NCBI RefSeq assembly: GCF_002102265.1
Contig: NZ_LQPG01000009.1
Span: 114,407-178,406, forward strand
Length of the DNA stretch: 64,000 bases
Direction: 5' to 3'
Origin: Mycolicibacter longobardus
Lineage (GTDB): Bacteria; Actinomycetota; Actinomycetes; Mycobacteriales; Mycobacteriaceae
Shown here: positions 36,541-46,623 of the stretch, in pieces
Position numbering within the stretch: the first letter of the stretch is position 1
Layout: each line of letters opens with the position of its first letter
Made by a program: the position numbers and the translations under genes
Notes under the pieces: generated by a model
Database searches by the model: none
What the model was told of the DNA's origin: nothing
What the model saw: only the letters and a program-made list of their open reading frames with translations

Positions 36541-36801
36541 GTGGCCAACATCAAGTCGCAGGTGAAGCGCAACCGGACCAACGAGCGCGCCCGGCTCCGC
36601 AACCAGTCGGTGAAGTCGGCGGTGCGCACCGCGATCCGCGCCTTCCGTGAGGCCGCCGAGTCCGGCGACAAAGAGAAGGCCGGCGAGCTGCTGGTGTCGA
36701 CCAGCCGCAAGTTGGACAAGGCCGCCAGCAAGGGCGTGATCCACAAGAACCAGGCCGCCAACAAGAAGTCGGCGCTGGCCCGGGCCCTCAACAAGCTCTG
36801 A
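36541..36801 (+). CDS. rpsT: 30S ribosomal protein S20
   Basis: This 86-residue basic helical protein binds 16S rRNA. It shows the S20 pattern [18 protein letters not shown] at the start and [19 protein letters not shown] at the end. The GTG at 36541 is preceded by GAAGGA; an in-frame TTG at 36523 would add an atypical tail. The gene is monocistronic, ending in a hairpin terminator shared with holA. Confidence 0.96.
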   Translation: MANIKSQVKRNRTNERARLRNQSVKSAVRTAIRAFREAAESGDKEKAGELLVSTSRKLDKAASKGVIHKNQAANKKSALARALNKL

Positions 36802-36825
36802 TCGGGGCGGGTTTCCCGCCAGCGC

Positions 36826-36856
36826 AGGCCCCTGATTCCGCCCGGAACAGGGGCCT
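36826..36856. terminator. Bidirectional terminator between rpsT and holA
   Basis: AGGCCCCTG (36826-36834) pairs with CAGGGGCCT (36848-36856), followed by TTCGTGTT. A shorter GGCGGG/CCCGCC stem lies just before it. The two genes converge here. Confidence 0.6.
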
Positions 36857-36871
36857 TCGTGTTGCCCTGAA

Positions 36872-37834
36872 TCAGCGCCCGGCCAGCTCGGCGACCCCAC
36901 GAACAGCGGCTTCCAGCGCGTAGTCGGCGTCGGCGGCAGCGCCTTTGACATCGGCATTGAGCGCGGCCACCAGCCGGACGGCGGCCGCCACCGACTCCCG
37001 AGTCCAGTACCTCGACTGCTTCTGCGCCTTCTGCACCCGCCACGGCGGCATCCCCAACTCGCCGGCCAGCCGGTAGGGGTCACCGGACTTGGGTCCGACG
37101 CGGGCGATGGTGTGGATCGCCTCGGCCAGGGCGTCGGCCAGCACCACGTGCGGTTCGCCGCGGATCATCGCCCAGCGCAGCGCCTCGGTGGCACCGGCGA
37201 CGTCGCCGACCACCGCACGGTCGGCGACGTCGAACCCCTTCACCTCCGCTTTGCCGCTGTGATAGCGGCGCACCGCGATGGCATCGACGTGCCCACCGGT
37301 GTCGGCGACCAACTGCGAACAGGCCGAGGCCAGTTCGCGGATATCGGAGCCGACCGCGTCGAGCAGCGCCGTCACGCATCCGTCGTCGACCCGGACCTTG
37401 AGGCCCCGAAACTCGGCGCGGACGAAGTCGGCACGTTCGGCGGCCTTGGTGATGCGCGCGCACGTGTGCACTTGGGCGCCGAGCTCCCGCAGCTGCCCGG
37501 CCAGCGCCTTGGCCCGCCCAGCGCCGGAATGCACCACCACCAGCACGGTGCCCGGCGGGATGTCGGCGGCCGTGGCTGCGATCAGCGCCACCGCGTCCTT
37601 GCCCGCCTCGCCGGCAGCCTCCAGCACCACCACCCGTTCGTCGGCGAACAGCGACGGACTCAGCAGCTCGGCGAGTTCACCCGCCTCGACCTCACCGGCA
37701 CGCAACCGGTCCACCGGGACGTCGGCGCTGCCGGCCTCCGCCCGCACCGCGGCCAACACCTGACCGATGGCCCGTTCGACCAACAGTTCCTCATCCCCGA
37801 GGATCAGATGCAGCGGCGAAACCGGTTGGCTCAC
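36872..37834 (-). CDS. holA: DNA polymerase III delta subunit
   Basis: This 320-residue clamp-loader subunit opens the sliding clamp during replication. It starts with [17 protein letters not shown] and has the three-domain AAA+-like layout without a P-loop, as expected for delta. It matches Rv2413c. It is the last gene of the comEA-comEC-holA run on the minus strand, with only 12 bp from comEC. A GTG at 37834 is the start. Confidence 0.9.
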   Translation of the reverse strand: MSQPVSPLHLILGDEELLVERAIGQVLAAVRAEAGSADVPVDRLRAGEVEAGELAELLSPSLFADERVVVLEAAGEAGKDAVALIAATAADIPPGTVLVVVHSGAGRAKALAGQLRELGAQVHTCARITKAAERADFVRAEFRGLKVRVDDGCVTALLDAVGSDIRELASACSQLVADTGGHVDAIAVRRYHSGKAEVKGFDVADRAVVGDVAGATEALRWAMIRGEPHVVLADALAEAIHTIARVGPKSGDPYRLAGELGMPPWRVQKAQKQSRYWTRESVAAAVRLVAALNADVKGAAADADYALEAAVRGVAELAGR

Positions 37835-37846
37835 CCGCCAATCGTG

Positions 37847-39406
37847 TCACGCAGCACCGACACCCGCCCAGCCGGTCAACACCTCCGACGCCGACCACGC
37901 CAGCAGGCACAGCGCCAGCGCCGCCAGCGCCCGCCGACACCACCGCCAACGCCAACAGACCACCACCAGGGCCGCGGTGGCGCCGACCCCGGCCACCCCG
38001 GCCGCCCCCGACGGCACGGGCACGGTGGCGGCGGGCATGCCGCCGGCCCAGTGCGCGACGCGGCACACCCACCACAATTCCGGGCCGGTGAAACGGATCA
38101 GCAGGTGCGCGCCCGCCGGCCACCATCCGCACAGCACCGCCGCCGCGCTGCCCAGCACGGTGATGGGCGCGACCAGCATCGCCACCGCCAGGTTGGCGAG
38201 GGTGCTGACCAGGCTGAGGCGTCCGGAGATGCCCGCGATCAACGGCGCGGTGACCAGGTTGGCGGCCCACGCCACACAGACCGCGGCGGCCAGGGACCGT
38301 GGCCAGCCGCGGGCCATCAGCCGAGCCGACCACACCGGTGCGACCAGCACCAACGCCGCGGTGGCGACCACCGAGAGCGCGAACCCGACGTCGACGGCCA
38401 GGTGCGGTGCCAGCGCCAGCAGCACCAGGACACTGGCGGCCAGGCTCGGAACGGCCTGGCGGCTGCGAGCCGAGAGCACCCCCAACAGCGCGATCGCCCC
38501 CATCACCGCCGCGCGCAACACGCTGGCCGTCGGCTGCACGACGATCACGAACGCCACCAGGGCACAGCCGGCCAATATGGTGGCCGCGCGCGGCCCGACC
38601 AGCCGCGCCGAGAACAAGACCGCACCGCAGACGATCGTCACGTTGGCGCCGGAGACCGCCATCAGGTGGGTCAACCCCGCGGCCCGGAAGTCACCTCCGG
38701 TGGCGGCGGTGATCGCAGAGGTGTCGCCCAGCACGAGGGCGGGCAGCATCCGGGCCTGCTCGTCGGGCAGCACCTGCCGGGCGGCGATCGCGAACCGGGC
38801 CCGGACCCGATGGGCTGCCCGCGCAACGGATCCGGGCTCGCCCCGCCTGGGCTGCCCGTGAGCTGTCAGCGTCGCCACCGTCAGGTCACGCCGGGCCGGG
38901 CGGGCGATCTTCGCACGGAACGCCAGGGACTGGCCGACCATCACTTCGCCGAATTCGGCACCGGAGGCGAACACCACCACCCGGCCCGAAGCGGCGTCGT
39001 CGCCGAGGCGCTGCAGGGTGGCCCGGAACATCACCCGCCGGGCGCCGGTTCGCAGCGGGCTCTCACTCGGGGTGACCGTCACCGCGGCCGTTCGGCCGAA
39101 CACCGCGGTGATCGGATGGTGGATGACGGACTCGGTGCGCAGCGCAACCGCCCAGCCGAAGCCGGCCCCGACCAGCGATGCCGCGGCCACGGCCGCACCT
39201 GCGAGCCGCCAGCCCGGGCGCCGATTCCGCCCGGCGCACCGACACAGCGCACCTGCGGCCGTACCCAGCAGCGCACACAGCACGGCCAGGAAGCCGCCGA
39301 TCTGCCATTGGATGCCGGCCGCGGTGACCAGCCAGCCCACCAGCGCCGCCGGTACCAACCGAACATCCAGCCGGGCCGCCGGCGGTGCGGCCGATGGCGG
39401 CGTCAC
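37847..39406 (-). CDS. comEC: ComEC/Rec2-type membrane protein, without metallo-beta-lactamase part
   Basis: This 519-residue polytopic protein has the ComEC competence domain with about ten membrane helices and the signature LTHLMAVSGANVTIVC. In competent bacteria ComEC is the DNA-uptake channel. The C-terminal metallo-beta-lactamase-like nuclease domain present in many ComEC proteins is missing, as in the mycobacterial orthologues. No natural competence is established for most mycobacteria, so the role is open. The start (GTG 39406) is 3 bp from the comEA stop. Confidence 0.85.
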   Translation of the reverse strand: MTPPSAAPPAARLDVRLVPAALVGWLVTAAGIQWQIGGFLAVLCALLGTAAGALCRCAGRNRRPGWRLAGAAVAAASLVGAGFGWAVALRTESVIHHPITAVFGRTAAVTVTPSESPLRTGARRVMFRATLQRLGDDAASGRVVVFASGAEFGEVMVGQSLAFRAKIARPARRDLTVATLTAHGQPRRGEPGSVARAAHRVRARFAIAARQVLPDEQARMLPALVLGDTSAITAATGGDFRAAGLTHLMAVSGANVTIVCGAVLFSARLVGPRAATILAGCALVAFVIVVQPTASVLRAAVMGAIALLGVLSARSRQAVPSLAASVLVLLALAPHLAVDVGFALSVVATAALVLVAPVWSARLMARGWPRSLAAAVCVAWAANLVTAPLIAGISGRLSLVSTLANLAVAMLVAPITVLGSAAAVLCGWWPAGAHLLIRFTGPELWWVCRVAHWAGGMPAATVPVPSGAAGVAGVGATAALVVVCWRWRWCRRALAALALCLLAWSASEVLTGWAGVGAA

Positions 39407-39409
39407 GCC

Positions 39410-40261
39410 TCAGACACGGACCAGGGCACGCAGCTTCTCCAGGCGCGCCGGGCCGATACCGTCGACATCGCCGAGTTGGTCGACATGGGTGAACTTGCCG
39501 TGGGCCTCGCGCCAGGCCACGATGGCGGCCGCGGTCACCGGTCCGACGCCGGGCAGGGCGTCGAGCTGCTCGACGGTCGCGGTGTTGAGGTTGACCGGCT
39601 CACCGCCTGAACCCGGCGGTCCCGCCGGCGTCGGCGCGGTGCTGGTGCGCGGCGCGTCCGGCGCCGGCGACGCGGCACCGACGGAACTGCCCAGCACCGG
39701 CTGCCCGGTCGGCGGCGCCAGGCCGACCACGATCTGTTCGCCATCGACCAAGGGGCGGGCCAGGTTCAGGCCGATCGTGTCCGCGCCGTCCAGCGCCCCG
39801 CCGGCTGCGCTCAGCGCGTCGGCGATCCGGGAACCCGGCGACAGCGTCGCCAGGCCAGGCTTGTGCACCAACCCGACCACGCTGACCACCACCTGCTCGG
39901 CGACGGGCGCCGCGGGGCTCGCGGCGGGATCATCGGCGCGTGGGCTGGCCGTCGAAACCATCTCCACCGGAGGCAGTTTGGCGCTCAGTACCGGGGCGGG
40001 CCGGTCTCGGATCATGGTGAACACCGTGATGAGCACCGCGACCGCGGCGATCACCGCCAGGGCGATCGCGCCCGCCCGGCCCGGGTCGGCCCGTACCCTG
40101 GCGAGCCAGCCGGCATCGGCCGCACCGTCGGGCAGCCAGCGCGGCAGCAATGAATTCGGGTCAGCCTCGTCGTCAGGGTCGGGAGCGTGTTCGCCGCGGT
40201 CGGGTTCCGGCAGCAGGCCGAGCCGCCGCTGCAGCCGTTCACCGGGTAGTTCTGATGCCAT
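39410..40261 (-). CDS. comEA: ComEA-like DNA-binding membrane protein
   Basis: This 283-residue protein has a cytosolic charged N-terminus, one membrane helix (about 64-82), an SLBB-like beta domain (about 125-180), a Pro/Ala/Thr linker and a C-terminal pair of helix-hairpin-helix motifs (NLNTATVEQLDALPGVGP and GDVDGIGPARLEKL). This layout binds double-stranded DNA outside the membrane. It heads the comEA-comEC-holA operon and matches Rv2415c. The ATG at 40261 faces the divergent acyl-CoA dehydrogenase gene. Confidence 0.88.
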   Translation of the reverse strand: MASELPGERLQRRLGLLPEPDRGEHAPDPDDEADPNSLLPRWLPDGAADAGWLARVRADPGRAGAIALAVIAAVAVLITVFTMIRDRPAPVLSAKLPPVEMVSTASPRADDPAASPAAPVAEQVVVSVVGLVHKPGLATLSPGSRIADALSAAGGALDGADTIGLNLARPLVDGEQIVVGLAPPTGQPVLGSSVGAASPAPDAPRTSTAPTPAGPPGSGGEPVNLNTATVEQLDALPGVGPVTAAAIVAWREAHGKFTHVDQLGDVDGIGPARLEKLRALVRV

Positions 40262-40439
40262 GCGCCGACGCTAGGTGCCGGCACCGTCGGAACCACTCTC
40301 TCACCGCACGATTCGGGTCGAGTCTGTGGATCAACCCCGGGCTGTGCACAACCGTATCGATGGCGGCGACTCACACCGCGCGACGTCCGATTAGGGTGCA
40401 TACCAACCGTGACTTCACCCACCTGACTCGGAGGCCGAC

Positions 40440-41600
40440 GTGAGACTGGCACTGACCGCGCAGGAGGCTGCGTTCCGCGACGAGATGCGCACCTTCTTCA
40501 CCACCGAGATCCCCGCCGAGATCCGCGAGCGCAGCCGGCAGGGCCACTCGATCTTTCCCGACGACATCGTCGCCACCCAGCGGATCCTCAACGCGAACGG
40601 CCTCGCGGTGCCCAACTGGCCGACCGAGTGGGGCGGCAAGGACTGGACGCTAACCCAGCACCAGATCTGGCACGACGAGATGCAGCTGGCGTCGGTCCCC
40701 GAACCGCTGACCTTCAACGCCAAGATGGTGGGCCCGGTGATCGCCGAGTTCGGCTCCCAGGAGATCAAGGAACGCTTTCTGCCCGCCACCGCCAACCTGG
40801 ATATCTGGTGGTGCCAAGGCTTTTCCGAGCCTGACGCCGGCTCTGACCTGGCCGGCCTGCGCACCACGGCGGTGCGTGACGGCGACAGCTACATCGTCAA
40901 CGGGCAGAAGACCTGGACCACGCTCGGGCAGTACGCGGACTGGATCTTCTGCCTGGTGCGCACCGACCCGCAGGCCCCCAAGAAGCAGGCCGGTATCTCC
41001 TTCCTGCTGTTCGAAGTGTCGACTCCGGGTGTCACCATGCGGCCGATCAAGTTGATCGACGGCGGCTACGAGGTCAACGAGGTGTTCTTCTCCGACGTGC
41101 GGGTGCCCGCCGATCAGCTGGTCGGCGAAGAGAACCACGGCTGGACCTACGCGAAGTTCCTGCTGGGCAACGAGCGAACCGGCATCGCCGGGGTGACCCG
41201 CACCAAGGTGCGCCTCGCCGAACTCAAGCGGCGCGCCAATGAGTTGGGGGCGCTCGACGATCCGCTGTTCGCCGCGCGGGTCGCCGAACTCGAAAACGAT
41301 CTGCTGGCACTGGAACTCACCCAGATGCGGGTGTCCAGCGACTCCGCCGACGGTAAGCCGAATCCGGCGTCGTCGGTGCTCAAGCTGCGGGGCAGCCAAC
41401 TGCAGCAGACCGCCACCGAGTTGTTCGTGGAACTGGCCGGTCCCGAGGCGCTGCCGTTCGAGGCGGGCGAGGCCATCGCTTCGCCCGGTTGGGCGCAGGA
41501 CGCCGCGCCGACGTACCTGAACTACCGCAAGACCTCGATCTACGGCGGCAGCAACGAGATTCAGCGGACCATCATCGCGTCGACCATTCTCGGTCTCTAG
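40440..41600 (+). CDS. Acyl-CoA dehydrogenase, first of a pair
   Basis: This is a 386-residue flavoenzyme of the acyl-CoA dehydrogenase family, with WWCQGFSEPDAGSDLAG (FAD and substrate region) and the C-terminal IYGGSNEIQRTIIA motif. Where short- and medium-chain enzymes have a Glu before the last Gly, this protein has Gly, so the catalytic base must come from elsewhere. Adjacent fadE genes in mycobacteria often encode alpha2beta2 enzymes acting on steroid-type CoA esters. A GTG start follows GGAGG. It lies 14 bp before the second dehydrogenase. Confidence 0.85.
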   Translation: MRLALTAQEAAFRDEMRTFFTTEIPAEIRERSRQGHSIFPDDIVATQRILNANGLAVPNWPTEWGGKDWTLTQHQIWHDEMQLASVPEPLTFNAKMVGPVIAEFGSQEIKERFLPATANLDIWWCQGFSEPDAGSDLAGLRTTAVRDGDSYIVNGQKTWTTLGQYADWIFCLVRTDPQAPKKQAGISFLLFEVSTPGVTMRPIKLIDGGYEVNEVFFSDVRVPADQLVGEENHGWTYAKFLLGNERTGIAGVTRTKVRLAELKRRANELGALDDPLFAARVAELENDLLALELTQMRVSSDSADGKPNPASSVLKLRGSQLQQTATELFVELAGPEALPFEAGEAIASPGWAQDAAPTYLNYRKTSIYGGSNEIQRTIIASTILGL

Positions 41601-41614
41601 GAGGTAGGACGGCC

Positions 41615-42724
41615 ATGGACTTTCAACTCAGCGACGAGCAGGTTCTGCTTCGCGACACCACCCGTTCGATCCTGTCGGGCTATGACACCGAGACCCGCAA
41701 CAAGGCCATCGACACCGACCCCGGCTTCAACCCCGAGTTGTGGAAACAGTTGGCGGAAACCGGGATCCTCGGCCTGGGTTTCGACCCGGACGAGTCCGGT
41801 CCGCTGGAGATCATGGTGGTGCTCACCGAGTTCGGCCGGCGACTGGCTCCCGAGCCCGTGGTGCACGGAGCGCTCGGGCCGGGCGCGCTGATCGCCGAGC
41901 GGGGCGATGCCGAGCAGCGGGCATTGCTCGACGCCGTCGCCGAAGGCGAGCAGGTTCTGGCGTTCGCCCACACCGAGCCCGGCATGCGCGGCACGGCCGG
42001 GAAGGTGACCACCACGGCTGCGCAGCAAGGTGATTCGTGGCTGCTGAACGGCCGCAAGAACCCGGTGCTGACCGGGGATCGCGCCGACACCCTGGTGGTC
42101 AGCGCCGCCTTGCCGGACGGCGGGACCGGGCTGTTCCTGGTCGACGCAAGCGCCGACGGCCTGAGCCGACAGCCCTACCGGACCTTCGACGGCCAGCGCG
42201 GCGCGCAGATCGACCTTGCCGATGCCTCGGGCACGCCGCTGGGTGAGCCGACCGATGCCACGGCGGCCATCGGACACGCAGTTGTCCGCATCTCCTCGGC
42301 GCTGTGCGCCGAGGCCGTCGGCGCGATGGAAGAGGCCTTGCGGCTGACCACCGACTACCTCAAGACACGCAAGCAGTTCGGGGTCACCCTCAACACCTTC
42401 CAGACCCTGACCCAGCGCGCCGCCGACATGTACGTGTCGCTGGAGTTGGCTCGCAGCATGAGCATGTACGCGGCCATGTCGATCTCCGACGACAACCTCG
42501 ACCCGCTGATCGCGGCGCGCGCCAAACTGCAGGTCGGCCGGTCCGGGCGGCACATCGCCCAGGAGGCCATCCAGTTGCACGGCGGGATCGGGGTGACCTG
42601 GGAGTATCCGGTCGGCCACTACGCGGCCCGGCTCACCGCGTTCGAGCACACCCTGGGCTCGACGCAGGACCAGCTGCACGTGCTGATGGACAACCTGGGC
42701 AGTTACGACCTGGCCAAGCTGTAG
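41615..42724 (+). CDS. Acyl-CoA dehydrogenase, second of a pair
   Basis: This 369-residue dehydrogenase-fold protein has DFQLSDEQVLLRDTTRSIL at the N-terminus, TTDYLKTRKQFGVTL in the helical domain and IQLHGGIGVTWEYPVGHY near the end. It is shorter than its partner and lacks the GSNEIQR motif, which fits the second subunit of a heterotetrameric enzyme. GGAGGTAGGAC precedes the ATG. The pair sits between comEA and eis, where M. tuberculosis has no such genes, so it is an inserted block. Confidence 0.85.
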   Translation: MDFQLSDEQVLLRDTTRSILSGYDTETRNKAIDTDPGFNPELWKQLAETGILGLGFDPDESGPLEIMVVLTEFGRRLAPEPVVHGALGPGALIAERGDAEQRALLDAVAEGEQVLAFAHTEPGMRGTAGKVTTTAAQQGDSWLLNGRKNPVLTGDRADTLVVSAALPDGGTGLFLVDASADGLSRQPYRTFDGQRGAQIDLADASGTPLGEPTDATAAIGHAVVRISSALCAEAVGAMEEALRLTTDYLKTRKQFGVTLNTFQTLTQRAADMYVSLELARSMSMYAAMSISDDNLDPLIAARAKLQVGRSGRHIAQEAIQLHGGIGVTWEYPVGHYAARLTAFEHTLGSTQDQLHVLMDNLGSYDLAKL

Positions 42725-42729
42725 CGGTT

Positions 42730-43941
42730 TTAGAAGCCGTAACCGATCTGGGCGGGGACGTCACTGACGAACGCCGCATCCAGTCGGCGCACCAGCGCGT
42801 CGTCGCGGCAGCGCAGCCTGCCGGCGCCGGCGAGCGCCGACGCCCGGTGCGCACCCAGGTACAGGCTGCCCAGCACATCGAGGTCCAGCTCGACGTCGGC
42901 GGCTGTCTCGGTGGGGGTGCAGCCGGCGACGCCGGCGCAGATCTCGAGGGCGAACCGTCCTCCGTCGCTGCGGAACCCGTCGCGCACCGCTACGACGGCG
43001 GACACGTCCGAGGCATAGCGGCGAGCCTGTAGCACCGCGGGAATATCCATCATCCGCAGCCACAGACCATCGGACCGCCCGGTGGTGGTGGCCAGCCGGG
43101 TGTCGGTCAACAGGTACGGCATCGGATCGTCCGGGTAGGTCTCGACGACGATCTTGCTCATGAGATCCAACCCCAGCAGCGCCCGCCACAACGCGGCATG
43201 GGCGTCCGGGGTGACCGCTCGGAACTCGCCGACTCGCGCGGACTTCGGATCCTCACCGTGTGCCCGGTAGAGCACGTAGCCGTCGGGATGCAGCAGCCCG
43301 AACCAGGCGGTGCCGCCCTCGCGAGTGTTCTCCCGGTCGGCGAGCAGGTCGTCCCAGAGCGGCAGGGGACGCGCCAAACCGCCCGGAACACGTGCCCGCC
43401 ACCGCTGGTAGATCGCCGCGAACTCGTCCCGGCTGTCGGCGGCCTTCACCAGGCGTACCCCGCCGGGGTCCGGCGCGTCCACGTGCAGCTGGGCAAACCG
43501 CCGGTCGATGGTCAGCTGGTGGTCCACCGTCGCCGGACCGTAGCCGAACCGCCCGTAGATCCCGCCCTCACTCGCGGTCAACGCCGCGATCGGGTAGCCC
43601 GAATCAGCGATGCGCCGGTGCAATTCGGTGTACATCGACCGCAGCACGCCACGTCGACGGTGCGTCGGAGCCACCACGACAAAGCTGACCCCGGCCGCCG
43701 GTAGCACCGCCCCTCCCGGGACGGTCAGCTCCAGATCCAGATAGCCCGACATGCCGACGACCTCGCTGCCGTCGCAGGCCACGATGACGCTGTCGGGAGT
43801 GGTCAGGGTCCGCCAGGCGGCCATCGCCTCAGGGTCCCAGTCCTCAGCGAAACCGGCGGCGGACAGCACCGACATCGCCGCCCAGTCGTCGTCATCCGCG
43901 GTCCGCACGGTCACATCGGTCACAGGCTTCGACGGTGCCAT
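42730..43941 (-). CDS. eis: Eis-type N-acetyltransferase
   Basis: This 403-residue acetyltransferase has an N-terminal GNAT domain ([17 protein letters not shown] as the acetyl-CoA loop, [13 protein letters not shown] carrying the catalytic Tyr), a second degenerate GNAT domain, and a C-terminal domain ending in Phe, whose carboxylate takes part in catalysis in Eis. Eis acetylates aminoglycosides at several amines and also protein lysines. The ATG at 43941 is chosen over an upstream one 24 bp away. It converges with the fadE pair. Confidence 0.88.
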   Translation of the reverse strand: MAPSKPVTDVTVRTADDDDWAAMSVLSAAGFAEDWDPEAMAAWRTLTTPDSVIVACDGSEVVGMSGYLDLELTVPGGAVLPAAGVSFVVVAPTHRRRGVLRSMYTELHRRIADSGYPIAALTASEGGIYGRFGYGPATVDHQLTIDRRFAQLHVDAPDPGGVRLVKAADSRDEFAAIYQRWRARVPGGLARPLPLWDDLLADRENTREGGTAWFGLLHPDGYVLYRAHGEDPKSARVGEFRAVTPDAHAALWRALLGLDLMSKIVVETYPDDPMPYLLTDTRLATTTGRSDGLWLRMMDIPAVLQARRYASDVSAVVAVRDGFRSDGGRFALEICAGVAGCTPTETAADVELDLDVLGSLYLGAHRASALAGAGRLRCRDDALVRRLDAAFVSDVPAQIGYGF

Positions 43942-43979
43942 AACGGGCGGCGCACCGCATCCCAATAAGGTGGGTAGCC

Positions 43980-45032
43980 ATGACCAACCCGCTTCGCGTC
44001 ATCCAATGGACCACCGGCAACATCGGGCAGCGCTCGCTGCACGCCATCATCGGCCGGCCGGACATGGAGCTGGTCGGCGTCTACGCCCACGGCAAGGACA
44101 AGGTCGGGGTGGACGCCGCCGAGCTGGCCGGCTGGCCCACTGCGACCGGCGTCACGGCCACCGATGACATCGACGCCCTGATCGCGTTGCGCCCGGATGC
44201 CTGCTGCTACAACCCGCTGTGGCCGAGCATCGACGAGCTGGTCCGGCTGCTGGAGGCCGGGATCAACGTGTGTTCGACCGCCGCCTGGATCACCGGTGGC
44301 AAACAGGCCCCCGAAGACCGCAAACGCATCGAGGACGCCTGCCGGACCGGCAACTCGACGATGTTCGGCAGCGGCGCACATCCCGGGTTGACCAACATGG
44401 TCGGCATGGTGCTGTCGGGAGCGTGCGAGCGCGTCGACGAAATCCGGATCACCGAATCGGTGGACTGTTCCACCTACGAGTCGGCGGCGACCATGGCGGC
44501 GATGGGATTCGCCCAGGACCCCGACACCCCCGGTCTGGCCGCGAGCGTCCGCCGTGAGAGCGAGGTGTTCGCCGAGTCGGCGGCGATGATGGCCGACGCG
44601 ATCGGTGCACAGCTGGATCGCATCACCTTCGACGTGCAGTTCACCGCCGCGACCGGCGACAGCGACCTCGGTTTCATGCAGATCCCGGCCGGCACGGTGG
44701 GCAGCGTCTTCGGCTACCACCGCGGTTGGGTGGGGACGCGCAACGTGGTCAGCGTCGGCTTCAACTGGATCATGGGCAGCCACGTCACCCCGCCCAAGCC
44801 GGTGGCACACGGCCATGTGATCCAGGTGTTCGGGCTGCCCAACATGCGCACCGTCATCAACTGCCTGCCGCCGAAGGACTGGAGCGAGCCGAACTTCAAC
44901 GGCCTGGGCTCGATCTACACGGCGATGCCGGTGACCAACGCGGTGCCGGCGGTGGTCGCGGCCGAGCCGGGCATCGTCACCCTGGCCGATCTGCCGCCGA
45001 TCACCGGCCGAGTCAAACCCGCGGCGAGCTGA
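43980..45032 (+). CDS. DapB-like NAD(P)-dependent oxidoreductase
   Basis: This 350-residue protein has an N-terminal Rossmann start ([17 protein letters not shown]) like dihydrodipicolinate reductase and the 2,4-diaminopentanoate dehydrogenase group, and a C-terminal domain without the lysine-pathway DapB motif. Actinobacteria carry many such paralogues, often near lipid or steroid catabolic genes; the fadE pair nearby fits that. Substrate unknown. AAGGTGG lies before the ATG, and only 38 bp separate it from the divergent eis gene. Confidence 0.75.
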   Translation: MTNPLRVIQWTTGNIGQRSLHAIIGRPDMELVGVYAHGKDKVGVDAAELAGWPTATGVTATDDIDALIALRPDACCYNPLWPSIDELVRLLEAGINVCSTAAWITGGKQAPEDRKRIEDACRTGNSTMFGSGAHPGLTNMVGMVLSGACERVDEIRITESVDCSTYESAATMAAMGFAQDPDTPGLAASVRRESEVFAESAAMMADAIGAQLDRITFDVQFTAATGDSDLGFMQIPAGTVGSVFGYHRGWVGTRNVVSVGFNWIMGSHVTPPKPVAHGHVIQVFGLPNMRTVINCLPPKDWSEPNFNGLGSIYTAMPVTNAVPAVVAAEPGIVTLADLPPITGRVKPAAS

Positions 45033-45036
45033 GTCG

Positions 45037-45624
45037 CTAAACCTGCCGGTTGACGGTGACCGCCCCGGATGCGGCGTCGACGGTGACGTTGCGTTCGGCG
45101 AGTTCGGCGTCCCACACGTCGGCGTCCCACACCACGGTGCCGTTGATGTCGAGCAGGCTCAGTTCGGTGATCGAGCTGCTGGGCACCGCGGCGAGCACCT
45201 TGTCCACCGCGCCGCGGTAGTCGAGGTGGGCGCCTTCCACGTTGGCGCGGCGCTTGGCCTTGTCGGCGTCGCTGTCCTCGGTCGCCGCGGGGCCGACCAG
45301 CACCGCTCCCCCGTTGGATCCGATCTTGAGCTGATGTTCGGTGCCGTCGGGCGTGACCACCCGGGCCTTCCAGGCGCCGGCGTCGCTGGTCTGACTCTCG
45401 ATGAAGATCAGCACACTGTCGGGCACCTGCGAAACGGCGAGGTCACCCGCATGAAGCAGGGTCTGCGGGTCCGGCGGCGCGTCAGGCCGAGTCCAGGACG
45501 CCTCCGGCGTCGTCGACTCTGACGACGAGGCGCCGGACTTGCCGCTGCCGCCGCAGCCGGCCAGTGCCAGCGTTGCCGCGACGACCATTGCGCCGAATCG
45601 GGCGCCTTTCACCAGAGCGTGCAT
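45037..45624 (-). CDS. PepSY-like lipoprotein
   Basis: This 195-residue lipoprotein has a signal with lipobox LAGC, a Ser/Gly linker and a C-terminal PepSY-like domain (about 135-195, HLDYRGAVDKVLAAVPSSS and LLDINGTVVWDADVWD). PepSY domains inhibit or bind peptidases. It is tail to tail with the oxidoreductase. The ATG at 45624 gives a proper signal peptide. A strong terminator hairpin lies 68 bp upstream, so it has its own promoter. Confidence 0.65.
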   Translation of the reverse strand: MHALVKGARFGAMVVAATLALAGCGGSGKSGASSSESTTPEASWTRPDAPPDPQTLLHAGDLAVSQVPDSVLIFIESQTSDAGAWKARVVTPDGTEHQLKIGSNGGAVLVGPAATEDSDADKAKRRANVEGAHLDYRGAVDKVLAAVPSSSITELSLLDINGTVVWDADVWDAELAERNVTVDAASGAVTVNRQV

Positions 45625-45691
45625 CAGCGGCCATGCTACTGAAGTCGGGGCGTCGGCGCTCAAGTCGAGGTGGCGCTGATTCTGCGTCGAC

Positions 45692-45740
45692 CCTGCGTCC
45701 AGGGCGGCGACACGCCGACAGACGCCGCCCTGGACGCAGG
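45692..45740. terminator. 18-bp-stem terminator after degV
   Basis: CCTGCGTCCAGGGCGGCG (45692-45709) and 45723-45740 form a perfect 18-bp stem with a 13-nt loop, starting 11 bp downstream of the degV stop. Confidence 0.75.
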
Positions 45741-45750
45741 ATGAACGCGT

Positions 45751-46605
45751 TCAGACCCCAGCCGGAGCCCCTCCCGGATTCAGGTCGACACACACCGCAA
45801 CCGCACCCGCCCCGACGTGAAGGGCCAGGGTAGGACACAGGTCGGTCACCACGGCAGGTTCGCAGACCGGCAACCGCTCGGCCAGCGCGCCGGCTACGTC
45901 CTGCGCCCCCTGCGGATTGGCGACATGATGCACGGCCAACGCGGCGGGCCGATCGCCGACCACATCACAGACCCGGTCGATCATCGATGCGACGGCCTTG
46001 CTGACGGTGCGGATGCGCTGCGCCAAAACGAGTTTTCCGTCATCCACGGCGAGCAGCGGTTTGAGGGAGAGCGCGGTGCCCAGCCAGGCCGCCGCACTGC
46101 CGATCCGGCCGCTGCGCCGCAGGTTGTCCAGCCGCTGCACCACCATGTAGGCGTGGCCGCGTTGCACGGCGGCATCCGCGGCGGCCGCGACAGCGTCCAA
46201 GTCGGCGCCGCCGGCCGCGGCACGGGCGGCGGCCAGCGCCACGAATCCGGTGCCCATCGCCGCCGACTTCGAGTCGATCACCCGCACCCCGGAGCCGAGC
46301 TCGGCGGCGGCCTGCAGGGCGCCGCCGAAGGTCCCCGACAGCGCCGCCGAGATGTGCACCGCCACCACACCGGAGCCGGCGTTGTCGGCCAGCGCGTTCC
46401 GGTAGGCCTCCGCCAGCTCCTCCGGGCCCGCTCCGGCGGTACTGACACGCTCGCGCGCATAGATGTCTTCGGGCACGTCGTCGACGCCGTCGCGCAGATC
46501 GGCGCCGTCGAGCAGGATGTGCAGCGGCACCACCCGGATGCCCCACCGATCGCGCAGCTCGGCGGGCAGACACGCCGACGAATCGGTGACGACGGTAACG
46601 GTCAT
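45751..46605 (-). CDS. degV: DegV family fatty-acid-binding protein
   Basis: This 284-residue DegV protein shows VTDSSACLPAE at the N-terminus, the VHISAALSGTF loop and VQRLDNLRRSGRIG, the segments that bind a fatty acid in this family. DegV/FakB proteins deliver fatty acids to a kinase; in mycobacteria the role is not set. It matches Rv2417c and ends the octT cluster with a strong terminator. Confidence 0.88.
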   Translation of the reverse strand: MTVTVVTDSSACLPAELRDRWGIRVVPLHILLDGADLRDGVDDVPEDIYARERVSTAGAGPEELAEAYRNALADNAGSGVVAVHISAALSGTFGGALQAAAELGSGVRVIDSKSAAMGTGFVALAAARAAAGGADLDAVAAAADAAVQRGHAYMVVQRLDNLRRSGRIGSAAAWLGTALSLKPLLAVDDGKLVLAQRIRTVSKAVASMIDRVCDVVGDRPAALAVHHVANPQGAQDVAGALAERLPVCEPAVVTDLCPTLALHVGAGAVAVCVDLNPGGAPAGV

Positions 46606-46623
46606 GAGACGCTCATCGGCCGG

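Noticed and set aside
37112..39610. Very long open frame on the plus strand across holA and comEC
   Set aside because: It is antisense to two conserved genes, is rich in Arg, Gly, Gln and His, as expected for GC-biased antisense frames, and has no domain.
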